The notes under the pieces: model-generated
Database searches by the model: none
Told to the model about the DNA's origin: nothing
What the model saw: the letters and a program-made list of their open reading frames with translations, nothing else
Part shown: piece after piece, positions 11,906 to 23,900 of the stretch
How the letters are laid out: every line of letters begins with the position of its first letter
How positions within the stretch are numbered: position 1 is the stretch's first letter
Assembly: GCF_025698545.1 (NCBI RefSeq)
Contig: NC_068571.1
Location: forward strand, 42,565,733 to 42,629,732
Direction: 5' to 3'
DNA: 64,000 bases
Source: Gossypium raimondii
Taxonomy: Eukaryota > Streptophyta > Magnoliopsida > Malvales > Malvaceae
Translations under genes and position numbers: made by a program

Positions 11906-13259
11906 ACATTAAGTATGATGTCAGATCACAGTCGTGGACTTAAATAGCAGTGGGCAAGCGGTAACTTGTGTGTTAGAGATAAAATATCTATTAGTATTCA
12001 CAATTTAAATCACCTACAGCCAAAATGGCCATTGATTTTGTAACAGGCAAGGGCGTTTTTGCATGGATTTGAGAGGATGAAGATGTACAGAGGTATTGAT
12101 AATGGTGGTTAAAGCATTAAATGTTGTTTCAGTGAGACTTATATTCAGTCAGTGAGTCGGTGGTTTTCTTTCAGAGCTTATCTCTCGATCCATGGTGCCT
12201 TAGGCCAGTGATCTGATCTCTCCCTCAAGCTACCGCCAACTGGCAAACTTATTAACAATTAAAGGGTTTTTTCTATCACCGTCCTAATTAATTTTCAATG
12301 TTCCTTGAATTAGATTAAATCAGTTAGATTGAAAATTGATTAAGATATCAATTCGATGAAAGGTTTTGATTTAATTAATTTGGGAATCAGTACATTTTGA
12401 TTGAATTAGATAAAAAAAACTGATTGAATTAAACTTTTAATTTTATTATTATTAATTTTTTAATAATTTTTTAATCGAACTTGTTGAACCGATGACCTGA
12501 TCGATTCGATTATCGTTTTGATTTAAAAAATTACTTTTAATTCTCTCGTTGCAGGTGCTCTCCAAAAATGTTAACAATTTAGCTATAAAATATGCTTAAT
12601 TCTTATAAAAAAAATTAAACCTCCAACCATATAGTTAAAGAACGAAATAAGTAATAACCACACCACGTCCTGTTTAAGTTTCTAGAAAAAACCTTCAAAG
12701 AGAAAAAAAAAATCAATTGAATTATAAAATGGAAATGGAGCATACTTTAATATATTTAAAAAATAATACTAATTTTGTATACTTTGGTAATATTTTTCAT
12801 AATTAATATTTTATAAATATATTCATATAATTGGTTTTGGGGATATTTGCTATCGACAATGGTGCTTCTCCAGTTTACTTTTTTTGGCTTCTGTTCTTTC
12901 AAGATAAAATTATGGTTAGATTGAAAAAGGATTATCGGTTGAGAGAGATCAAATGGCACATTTCTCCGGAGGATGAGTTTACTTTTACTTTTCTTTTTGA
13001 CTCTGTTTTTCAAGTCATTTATTTTTGCTTTATATTTCTCTGTTATCTAAGCTTACTCTCAGATTTTGTAACAGCTCTCTCTCTTGTATTTTGTCATTAC
13101 TTTAATAAATGAACCAATCGATTTTTAGTAAAAAATAATTGGATTAGTCTAAAAATTTAAATTGATTCAGTATATTTATTATATAAGATATAAGATATAA
13201 AATATAATTTATTCTTTACATAAAATAAATAATTAAACATTTTTATACAAAGATCTCTC

Positions 13260-13690
13260 TTATCTTTCTCTATTTCAAAATTAAATAAATTTGTCCCTCA
13301 AAATAATTAGAGCAATTTAATCCATATCAATTTAGAAAATAAATAACTAAGAACAATTAGCCACAACATTAATGTTTTCCATCAAGTGTACATGATTTTA
13401 ATTGGTATAATAACAAATTTAACCTTCAAAATTTACTTATTAATTTGATCTTAACAAATTTATCCCCAAAATTTATGTAAATATGTAATTGTTGAGATTG
13501 AATTTGTTAAATTTTTAAATTAAGACCAAAATAACAAAATATATAAATATCGAAGGTTAAATTTGTTATTATTCCAATCGAAATTATGTATAATTGAAAG
13601 AAAACATTAATTGTCATTAGTTGCTCACTTTTGAAATTAACAGAAATTAAATTACTCCAATTTTTAGAGAATTAATTTAGAAACTGAAAA
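13260..13690. repeat. Foldback element, family M2, copy 2
   Basis: This shares the block order of the 11440 copy: an AATTTTGAAA-type end, GAACAATTAGCCACAACATTAATG, GGTATAATAACAAATTTAACCTTC, then the mirrored right half with CATTAATTGTCATTAGTTGCTCAC. The two halves can pair. No open frame. Confidence 0.6.
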
Positions 13691-14581
13691 ATCCTTTTAC
13701 CAAGTTTTTTGTGTACTCAAATTTTAATATTTATAATCAAAAGGAAGAAATATGGAAAAGTTTATGTATATAAAGTTCACTTTTATATTTACCAAGTGAA
13801 TCTCCTGTATATATTTGATCTGGCATGGCGACAGACTACGAAAATTTTTAGTTTTAGATTCTAAGTCTCTAACTATAATTAGTTTAAATTAAAACCAGGA
13901 TAAAATGTTAGGCAACAATTGCATTTGCACGCAGTTGGTTGCCTTTTATACTCTGTTTACCTTTATATAATTAATCAATTATGATCATGATTAGAAATAG
14001 ATCTACGATAAAGTTGAGAAATTATCTCTTTAATTTAATCCCCATTCCTGTTAAAATAATTAAATTAATCTCTTTAATGTATGAAAACTGAATTTTTGTA
14101 CAACCAGGTAACACAATTAAGCCTTACGTACAAAATTAGCAAAATTAACAATTCAATAGCTTATATGCAAAGAACATGCAAAACCAACAGTTAAACAATT
14201 TATATGAAATTTCTTTTAGCAAAAATCAGCAATTCTTGTAAATGTGTTTACTGAAAATTAAACTAACCTCTCAGTATTCGATGACTAAATTTTAACAAAT
14301 TTAAATAAAAGGATTAACTTCTCAATTATCCTAAAGCAAAGGGGTGAGATTTATAATTAGACCATTTGACAATGCAATTAAACTGTCAATGGTATTGTTA
14401 CCTGTTCAATTAAAATCAATGGCCTTCGAAGAAGGGAGCTTCTTGAACGAACTATGGCTACCAAATAAATCGAATGAAATCGGCAATGAAATTGCAAAGA
14501 TTTAGTTTAATGATTCAGATGAACGCAGTTTGATATTTTCTAACGCCGATAACGATAAGAAATAAGCTATTCTACAACATG

Positions 14582-17500
14582 TTATATAAACAAAGACATC
14601 TCAGGAGACGGAATGAAGGAGAGAATGCTTTCACCAAACAGTTCGAACACCGTTACCAATGTACGTCCAGAATTCAAGTCATCCTTCCAAATTTGATTAA
14701 GGATGGCTGATTTCTTCAATACTTTACCGTCTTTTCCAACTCTATTGGGCATCTTTTCAGATGATGATGGCTGGCCTGCTTCGTATTTACCTGGTGAAGC
14801 AAGTGTTGTCACCGTTTCAACTTGCATGGGAGATGGTGAGGAGTTGGCTGAAACCGTGGTGGGGCCATCAGTTGCTATTTTCTTCAAGGCTGGTTCGTGT
14901 TCCATAGGCTCTGTGCTCGCCTTGCGCTTATCTTGAACATTTAACAGGAAGCAAGAATGTTATTTAGAGCTGAAACTCCAAAAATGGGATAAAACACTGG
15001 GCATCAGGCGTTTCTAAATTGCATGCTTAAAAGTGTTAGCTTAGGGTTACTAAATATGAATAACTTATCCATGACACCAACAAGAGAAATGCTTCGTATT
15101 TAATTCTTTTAGGTTTATTATAAAACATCACCAAAATTTTAGAAATTCAAATCTTTGCCCCATGCTGAATTTTTTTCATCATATTTGCTCCCTTTGACCC
15201 TAAAATCTTGGGTATGTCCCTGCTTAGGGCACCTCTTTTCCCCTAATCCTATTTAATTTTTACCATGCATCATTTGTGCAATCCTTAATTAGAAACTTGA
15301 ATTCACACAACTTTGGAGGGTTAAACATCTATAAATAGGAGCATATTAGCAAAAAGGTGATCTTACTTGGCGCTGCAGTAACAACTTTTTCTTTCGACTT
15401 CCAGATAGCATGGGCTGGAGTTGATGGTAAAGGTGGAAAAATCTTGAGGCGCTCAAATATGCTTTGACCCGCCGCACGCTGGCAAGAGCATGCTTGTGTC
15501 AAAATTTCAGTGTTCAATATGAAGACCTAAACAAGAACAATACTCACCAGCAAGACACCATAAATCCGCCAAGCTTCATATCTCTTCATCTCATTCTTTT
15601 GCTTCTCTAGTAACAACTCTGGTTCAAGGAGTCGAAGGTATGGCTCAAGATTTGGTAGAATAAGGAGACGGACCTACTTGTGGAGTAAGATGAATAAAAT
15701 TACTAGAATAGCAAAAAATGTTCACCACTCAGAAAGAAATGCTTGAAAGCAAATCTTGACAAATCTACTAAAGGAGTTGAAAGACGAGAATAGAAGCTTT
15801 GCATAAAAAGTAGCATACATGTTTGCAGAGAGATGTATCCCTTATGTTTTCTCACTTTGCAAAAAGTAAATTAACGTGCACCAAGAGGAAATGAAAGAGG
15901 ATATACCACATTTGGTCCTAAGGCAGCCAACCCTTGAACTGCACCATAGTGTTGGGTCAATGCCCGTTTTGGGTCCAGAAGTGCATTGAGCAAAGTTTTT
16001 GTAAGACGCGTCTGAAGAGTGTTATAAACATGACCAAATCTGCAACAATTTGTAAAACCTAAATTCCTGGTGTAAGATTGACCAAAAAAATAAAATAGGA
16101 AGAAAAATAAATGGAGAGTGTCTGTATGGAAGTTGACAGCAGCGATCACCATATCAGTTAGACCATCTGAGGTTTAGTTACATCTAATTTACAGTTCATT
16201 GACATATATAAAAGCCCAGAAAAATTATTAAGAGGATCACATTCAGAAGTTATAGCATAAGGAGTTTTTCTTGCACCAAACTAAAAGGTTTTTGGGTGAC
16301 CCAATCTCAGGGGCAGAGTTGTGTCAATAGATCAGAAATAACGAAATTCATTGATTACCACCCTCCCAAACCTTAGCAGACACAATCAATGAAATCATAG
16401 TTAGTCTACATAATATTGCTCCCATATTGCTAGAGAAAAGTTTCGCCACAGTAATAGCTATGGAAAAATGACTGGAGGTCAAGGGGAAAAAAGTCCAACT
16501 CAAGACATTCTCTTAAACGCAAAACAGGAAAACATTAAAAGTTTTACCTTTTGCATATAGAAGCAACTAACTTTGCTGTAAAATCTCTAAGTTCCCAGTG
16601 ATTGTCAGCAATCCTGTTCCCTAATTTTTTAGAAACAAGGCAGGTCACTACAGATGGCATCAATTGGTGCAGCTGGCAAGACAAGAGGAAAAAGAATGCT
16701 CCTTCTTAGTTTAGAATTGAAATCCAAGACAGATAGAATTCCATAGAACTAAAAGAAGAGAATGATTTGCTTGGCAAACCAGTAGGTTGAAATTGGTATT
16801 TGTTCAGTTGAGTTAGAAAGAGATAATCAATTTTAAATCCTTGATAAACATATTTACTGCCAATACATAAATCCAATAGGATAAAGATTAACTTACATAA
16901 GGTTCTATGTGGATGTGAGGATTTTGGAGAAGACTCCAAACAACACGCATTAAAGCAAATAGAAGCGAGTAATCATTTAAACCACGAGAAACCTGATATT
17001 GTTTCAGAAAAGAACAAACAAAATTAGCAGCAAATGTATAAATGTTCTTGTTCATCTAAATGGATACTATTGTTTGAAATCCAAAAATTATTACCTCATC
17101 AGATATAAAGTAAGTGAAATAAGGAACTAATGGATGAAGTCCTGAATCTGTAGCCAAACTCACTAATGCTTCTTTAAACAGTGTTGAATCAGACTTTCTC
17201 AAAGTTAGCTCCGTGATCTTATCAAAATAGAGCTACAGTAGAAAGAATATAAGCCAAATAGACAAACAAAAATATTAAAAATATATAATATATAACACCA
17301 ATTGTAAACTATATACCTGAAGCTCCCTAGATAGAACATGCTTAACAGGTAATTTAATGTCAACCGGGAGCTCCTCCTTTTGTTCGTAAGTAGTGCCATT
17401 AGAAGGAGCAGCAATTGCTACAGATAAAACATATCAAACAAAGTATTAGCTCCAGTATGTGGCTAGTACCCTGTATTCTACTGGTCCTGAGAAAATTTTC

Positions 17501-18995
17501 AAAGAAGTTTTAGATGAAGATGACTAAATAATGCACATATGGGAAAAATGCACGAATTTTGAATGGTCTATGCTGACAAACCAAGATTCCAAGAGATCCA
17601 GATTAAATTTGTGATCAGTAACTACTGCTAACGCCTCTAAATTTAGACAAACCTCCCACAGGTGCATTTTCTGGAATAGCAGGTTGTACTCCTTCAATAG
17701 CAAGCCAGTGACAAACAACTCCAGTATCAAGCGGCGCTTTTGGTAAAGGAGCTTCAATAACCTACATGTTGGGGGTGGGGGGACACAAAAAAGGGGAACT
17801 TCAGCAAGCACCAAAACCAATTTTAGCTCAAAGTGCAACTAATGTAGCTTCTGATTTCTTACATCTTTCAAATCCACATCCCTATCATCAACGTAAAACA
17901 AATCCCTATGCCCAATAGCCCTTTTGAACTGCAAAGGACCTCCAGATGTAAAGCCATATACAGGCTGAGGCAACAAAACAAACCAAGAGTGGGATTAAAT
18001 GAAAAGTAAATTTTCTGAAGTAAGAGGGAAAAAAGAAGAACCTAAAATACATCAGAAACATGTTTTATTCACCATCATATATGCAAATCATTATATTCTC
18101 AATCAATATTGAGATCATGTAACCTAATTGAACAAAACTCTTTCGCTAGCTATTTATGCTTCAAGCTAGGCCCACTAACATGCAGCTATGGAATACAAGC
18201 TAAAATCCCCTTATAGCATCTTTCCAACAGAAATATTATAAGAGTGCACCATAGCATCAACAACATTCCAGACTAAAAAGGGTACATCAGGTTTTTAAAG
18301 TTAGAATATTCAAATTGGAGAAAACATTATCCCCCGACAAGACACGTCATTTCTTAGTTCCAACACTAACAATAACCAAATGCAAATGCTTGCAATTATC
18401 ATGAACGCGGTATTAGTATTACACAAAAAACACATGCTCAGACAGCACAAATACAAACAATGAAATTATGATTAGCATATACACAAACTAAAAGGGAAAC
18501 ATGAAGTTGCATTGATGCCAAATAACCTCAACATTTCTTAAGTTAAGTGCACCATCAACATCATCTGTTGTCAATATAGTCCTCCTTGAGTGACGCATAC
18601 ATTTAATCGCCTCCTGAAATTTCACAAAAATAAAAATAAAAAATTCAGTCAAACACTGTTTAATCTCCTCGATTTAATAAAATCATGAAATTCCTTATAT
18701 TTTAAAAGGAAAACAAAGTACGGCAGCATAAATCACCACCTAGTGAGATTCAAAAACCCTAACCCCTCCAGAATCGTAAATAATTAGACCAACAAAAAAA
18801 AAACCCGAAGAATTAAGAAATAGAACCTACTTTAACATGAACTTTTTGTAAAAAGGAAAAATCAAGAACCTGCATGATCTCGCGCATGCGATACTCAACA
18901 TCGGGAGCAAGAGAAAGAGCAGCATCATCTGACAAATTGTTTATGCCTATGCTTTGAGCTATCACTTCGATCGTCTCCTTCGGCACTATGCTCAT
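14582..18995 (-). CDS. TAF6: TBP-associated factor 6 (TFIID subunit TAF6)
   Basis: Twelve coding exons join in frame to 534 aa: 18870-18995, 18527-18613, 17863-17964, 17653-17761, 17317-17417, 17095-17232, 16897-16992, 16548-16672, 15907-16039, 15548-15673, 15367-15478 and 14582-14931. All introns are GT-AG. The protein starts [18 protein letters not shown]. Residues ~1-70 form the histone fold that pairs with TAF9 in TFIID (and SAGA-type complexes). Residues ~150-370 are the conserved HEAT-like TAF6 middle region (for example [20 protein letters not shown] and [11 protein letters not shown]). A serine/proline-rich segment and a short conserved end follow. Length is close to the ~550 aa I recall for Arabidopsis TAF6. 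The nuclear role is RNA polymerase II promoter recognition. A GAA/TTC-type run lies just upstream of the ATG (18998-19017). No defect seen. TAF6 versus a TAF6b-type paralogue was not separated. Confidence 0.96.
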
Positions 18996-20961
18996 TTTCT
19001 TCTTCTTCTTCTTCTTCGACGAATTTACAAAATTTTCATTTTACTACCTTTTCTTTTTCACTGTCTTGTTGTTTGTTTGTTGCCTTGGGACCGGGATGAG
19101 AGACGAGGAACTTTCACTCTCGTTGAGCTTCGAGAATTTTTGCAGTGATTAAAAAGGGGGGCGGGGTAAGGAGAATTCGGGTTTAATTTATCGGGTGACC
19201 GGACAATTTTCTATTGGGCTTATATATTTTGGGTTTTGAATTTGGAGCTTTTTAATGGGCTTTGTCCAAATCAGATCCATATTATATACTGGAATTTTTT
19301 ATATTAACCTAAAACAACTTTGGGTAAACTACATACAAGGTCACTAAACTGTTAGTAAGTTTATATTTTAGTCATTTAATTTCAAAAAGTTACAAAATTA
19401 TCACTAAACTATTCAAAAGATTTTATTTAAGTCACTTACCTATTCAAAAGCTTTTTTTAAGTCAACTGGGTTGTTACGTTCCTTTTAAAAGTCTGGTTAG
19501 TGAGCTCTGAATAACGATTCAATGATCGATATGATGAATCAGTATCAATCGACGAGTAAAAGAACATATCTTAGATCTAAGTCGATCTGATGATTAGTGT
19601 TGGAAACCGGAGAATAAAGCTGTTTGGATTTTGGTTTGTAGATTAGTTATGTTCGAAGTTGTTTCATGAAAAAAAGTTTGAACTGTAGAAGATAAGGGAA
19701 AGGAGAACTTTCTATTGGGGTAGATGGTATGAACAGAGAAGACTATACAAGAACGATTTTAATAGCTAGGTGACTTAAATGGAATCTTCTGAATAGTTTA
19801 GTAACCATTTTGTAACTTTTTGAAGTTGAGTTAAATGTTTAAAACGTAAACTTACTAATAATTTAGTGACATTGGGTGTGGTTTACCCAAAAAGTTAATG
19901 GAAAATAAAGTTTTTTGGTAAAGTAGTATCCGTCAAAAAACCAAAAAAATTTAATCTTTACTAATTTTGAAAGTGAACAAGTAATAACAATAATTAAAGA
20001 CATTAACATTTTTGTCTAAAAATATGACGTGATAAAATGAAAATAAAAAATTAAAAATAAAATATACACATGTGGATTTTCTATGGCACCATCTAATCTA
20101 AAATTAAGACATATGTTTTCACATGATAGAAACTCAGAAAAAGTAAAATAAAAAATCTCCCCAACCTAACTCGTTAACCCACCACCCACACATTGAAGGT
20201 TAGCTTACCATTACTTCTGAAAGGTATTTGTGAAAATTTGGATAGTAATTATGATTGTTGTCCAAAAAATTACTTTTAAGAAAAGATTTAAAGACAAAAA
20301 AGTAATTTAATAGAAAAGCAGGTCGAAAAACCAAAAACTAAAAATTTTAATTTGAGTTAGAATCTCAATCTAAAATAAATATATACAAATTTTGTTATTT
20401 AAAATCAGGGTTTGAACTGGAAAGCGCAACCTGGTAAAAAGACTAAACAAAATCTAAAAGAAAAGAAGAACAAAATTATATGGGTTTGGGTCTAGAACCG
20501 AAACAATTAAACTAGAGAGAAACCAAAAAGGGTTGTTTTTGTTTGTGTTTGACGAGGCTGAAACAATGAGAATAGGGCTATCAGAGCAAAGAAGAAGGTG
20601 AGCAAAATAGAGGAAGCAATAAATTTTGCATTTCCAGTATTGAGAAGATAAGACACTTGTAATGAGAGAAGATTAATGCATATCTTTTTTTTTTTTCAAT
20701 ATTTTTAACAAAGACTAATTTGCTAAATTTTCTAAATTAACAGATATTAAAAAGGTTTTCTTATCATTGTAAAAAAAGAAAATCCCTGACTTCCGAAACG
20801 TAGCGTTTTGGTTGTCTTCCCTGATAAAGCGCTCGAAAACAAAGAACGAAACAGTGAAACCGATAAAACTCCCACTCATTTTCTTCACTCGCCGATCAAA
20901 ACATTTTTTTTTCAAAATTTATATGCAGTTTCCCTTCAATTCCATCTCAAATAAACAAGAA
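18996..20961. promoter_or_regulatory. Divergent intergenic region between TAF6 and tRNase Z
   Basis: About 2 kb separate the two start codons, which face apart, so both promoters should lie here. The TAF6 side has a TTC-rich leader (18998-19017). A 567-bp foldback element occupies 19322-19888. The remainder (about 19900-20800) is AT-rich with T and A runs and no recognised gene. In-frame ATGs at 20812 and 20923 precede the chosen tRNase Z start. Confidence 0.6.
19322..19888. repeat. Foldback element, family M3, between divergent promoters
   Basis: The left end GGGTAAACTACATACAAGGTCACTAAAC and the right end TTTAGTGACATTGGGTGTGGTTTACCC are inverted relatives. The interior matches the copy at 63091-63593 in order (for example CGATTCAATGATCGATATGATGAATCAG). 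The ends also resemble those of the palindrome at 60566-60923, so all three probably share transposition machinery. No open frame of note. Confidence 0.75.
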
Positions 20962-23900
20962 ATGCAAGTCTCTCTCCCCATTGTACCCTCCAAAATCCCT
21001 TCAATTTTCCCATTCCACCATCCCATTTATCCACCTCATCCACCCCACAAAAGCCTCTCTTTCCAAACCCAAGCCAGCCCCTTTAAATCCCTCAAAACCT
21101 CCGGCTATTTATCAACCATCAGCCGTGCTATAGATGAAGAAGAAGAGTACCGTAAAGCCAGAGCTGCTGTCACGAGAAAGGGTATTGAAGTTGAAGGCTA
21201 CTTCATTGAAGGACTCTCTATTGGTGGCCATGAAACCTGTGTCATAGTCCCTGAATTGAAGTCTGCTTTTGATATCGGGAGGTGCCCTGCTCGTGCTATT
21301 CATCAGAATTTTGTTTTCATCACTCATGCTCATCTTGACCACATTGTAAGTTCCATAATTTGGCCAAAAAAGATGGTGTTTTTGTGGTCAAATTTGCTAG
21401 AAATTCCATTGCTTGTACTTGAGTTATTTGGAAATCATGTATACTTTCAGTTTATTTGGTTTAGCTCAAATTTTAAGCTCTGGGTATTACTATAATCTCA
21501 TATGTTGTTTCCTGACTCAGGGTGGGCTGTGCAATGTATGTTGCTCTAGCCATGGTTTGTACAACTTAAAGCATGGGTTATTTGAAAATCATGTATACTT
21601 TCTGTTGTTTTGGCTTAGCTTAAAATTTAAGCTCTGGTTATTATTATAATCTCATATGGTGTTGACGGGCTCAAGGTGGGCTGCCAACTATGTTAGTCCA
21701 ACTCTTCGTATTTCTTGAATGACACATGGATACAAGGAAAAACATTGAAAACCTGGTCATTGTGCTGAATACATACCTGTATGCAACACTCACACCCGAG
21801 TCCGAGTAAGATAGGCTGCCAATGTAAGTAGCTAGCTGTGGTTTGTAGCATGAGTTATTTGAAAATTATGTACACTTTTAGGTTAGCTCAAATTCTAAGT
21901 TTAAGGCATTACTATAATCTGATGCAGTGTATACTGCCTCGGGGTGGGCTGCCAATGTATGCTGCTAGCTGTGTTCTGTACTACTTAAAGCATGACTTAT
22001 TTGAATATCATGTGCAATTTCAGTTGTTAAGGTTAGCTCAAAGTTTATGTATTACTATAATCTGATATGGTGTTTACTTGCTCAGGGTGGGCTGCCGATG
22101 TATGTGGCTAGCCGTGGTTTGTATAACTTAAAGCCTCCGACGGTATTTGTACCTCCATGTATTAAAGAAGATGTGGAGAAGCTGTTGGATATTCACAGGA
22201 CAATGGGACAAGTGGAACTAAACCTTGATTTGGTCGCACTTGATGTTGGTATGTTGGTTTCATCACAGTTTTTTTTTTTTTTTTCATGTTGTTCTTGAAG
22301 ATAACTTTAGGCTTTTTCAGGTGAAACATATGAACTACGGAATGACATTGTTGTCCGACCATTTAGAACTCACCATGTTATACCAAGCCAGGTATGCCTT
22401 ACTAACTTTTCTTCTTCTTATGTAAAGAGACAATATAGACTATGAAGGTAAAAACTACCATGGAGGCCCCTGCAGTAGTTGGAGTCAAATTGCATTTTGC
22501 CCTTTTTATTCATAAAAGGGACAAATTAGTCCCTGTACGTTAGGTCAAAGTACAAACTAGTCCTTTTGTTAAAAAGTTCAGTCATTTTTATTGTTGAAAA
22601 CTGGTCCCAATACGTTAACATCACGTCACATGTTACTATCTGCTTATTCCATCAGCCGCATTAGTTTTTACATCAGTTTTTAACGGTACAAATAAAAAGG
22701 ACCAATTTACTTTTTTGAGTTAATGTAGAAGGACAAATTTGCTCATTTTTTGAATAGACAGGGCAAAACGCAATCTAACTCCTACTACAAGGGCCTTCAT
22801 GGTACTTTTACGAGACTATGAAATAGGCGAAAATGTGAATCCATCTTTGAGTTGTTTGTTAAATGTGCATGAAAATATGAGGCGCCGTAGTTTCTTCCCT
22901 TGGTAAAAACATCGATGAAGATGAAGTTATTTGTTTCTTCTTTTCAGGGTTATGTTGTATACTCTGTTAGAAAAAAGCTGAAGAAGCAGTACATTCATCT
23001 GAAAGGGAAACAGATCGAGAAATTGAAGAAGTCTGGTGTTGAGGTCTGCGACTTTGATAACATAGAGTGGCTTGATTCCTTAGTTTTAGGCATTTATTTG
23101 ACTTGAAACATTACTTTGCAGATCACAGACATTGTATTGTCTCCGGAGGTGGCTTTTACAGGAGATACAACAGCAGAATACATGCTTGATCCACGTAATG
23201 CGGATGCATTGAGGGCCAAAATTCTCATAACTGAGGTATATAGACCGAATACAAATTTTTTCATCTTCTTTCCCATGTTAGCTGCATGCTGAAAATACTT
23301 TTTACAGCATCTGTGGTAATATCACCTGTTTATGTTGGAACTATTCGTATAATCTGAGTAAAAGTACCATTGAGGCCCTTGTACTAAGAGTCAGATTGCA
23401 TTTTGCCCCCTCAACTCAGAAGATGGGCAAATTAGTCCCTATATATTAGATCAAAAGAGCAAATTGGTCCTCATGTTAAAAATTTCATCCATTTGTACTG
23501 TTAAAAACTGCCGTGGCTGACGGAATAACCAGACAGTGACATATGGTGTGCCACGTGTACCTCACACTAATGTACATCAGTTTTTAACAGTAGAATGGAT
23601 GAAATTTTTAACAAAAGAACCAATTTGCTCTTTGATCTAATATACAATGACTAATTTGCCCATTATTTTAGTAGAGGAGGCAAAATGCAATCCGACTTTT
23701 AATATAAGGGCCTCCATGATACTTTTACTGTATAATTTGTGATCTAACTTAGCGTTAAGGACACAGCGCAATGGGATGATATGATGAGACAAGTACCATA
23801 CTTAACGAAATCCATGAATAAATTGTGATAGGCTCCTGCCTGCATGTGTTTCGCATGCCTTATGACGGTCATAGATGCCAGTAAGGCATCTATTCCTTTC

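Larger units (their letters stand above)
10116..14581. other. Gene-free AT-rich region between retrotransposon ruins and TAF6
   Basis: No gene is recognisable. The region holds two foldback elements (11440-11905 and 13260-13690) and unassigned AT-rich DNA. Open frames at 11117-11299 (60 codons, acidic stretch) and 12831-13112 (93 codons), plus an overlapping antisense frame at 12756-13013, match no family I know and lack supporting gene structure. A less AT-rich patch at 11940-12245 is not identified. The last ~300 bases should include the TAF6 3' UTR. Confidence 0.6.

Noticed and set aside
20812-20961. ATGs at 20812 and 20923 as the tRNase Z start
   Set aside because: Both are in frame and remain possible, but 20923 has T at -3 and 20812 would add a lysine-rich stretch not expected in the transit peptide; 20962 has a purine at -3 and fits homologues better.
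21413-22065. Plus-strand frames inside tRNase Z intron 1 as separate small genes
   Set aside because: They are the tandem exon-2 echoes read through intron sequence, frameshifted relative to the real exon.
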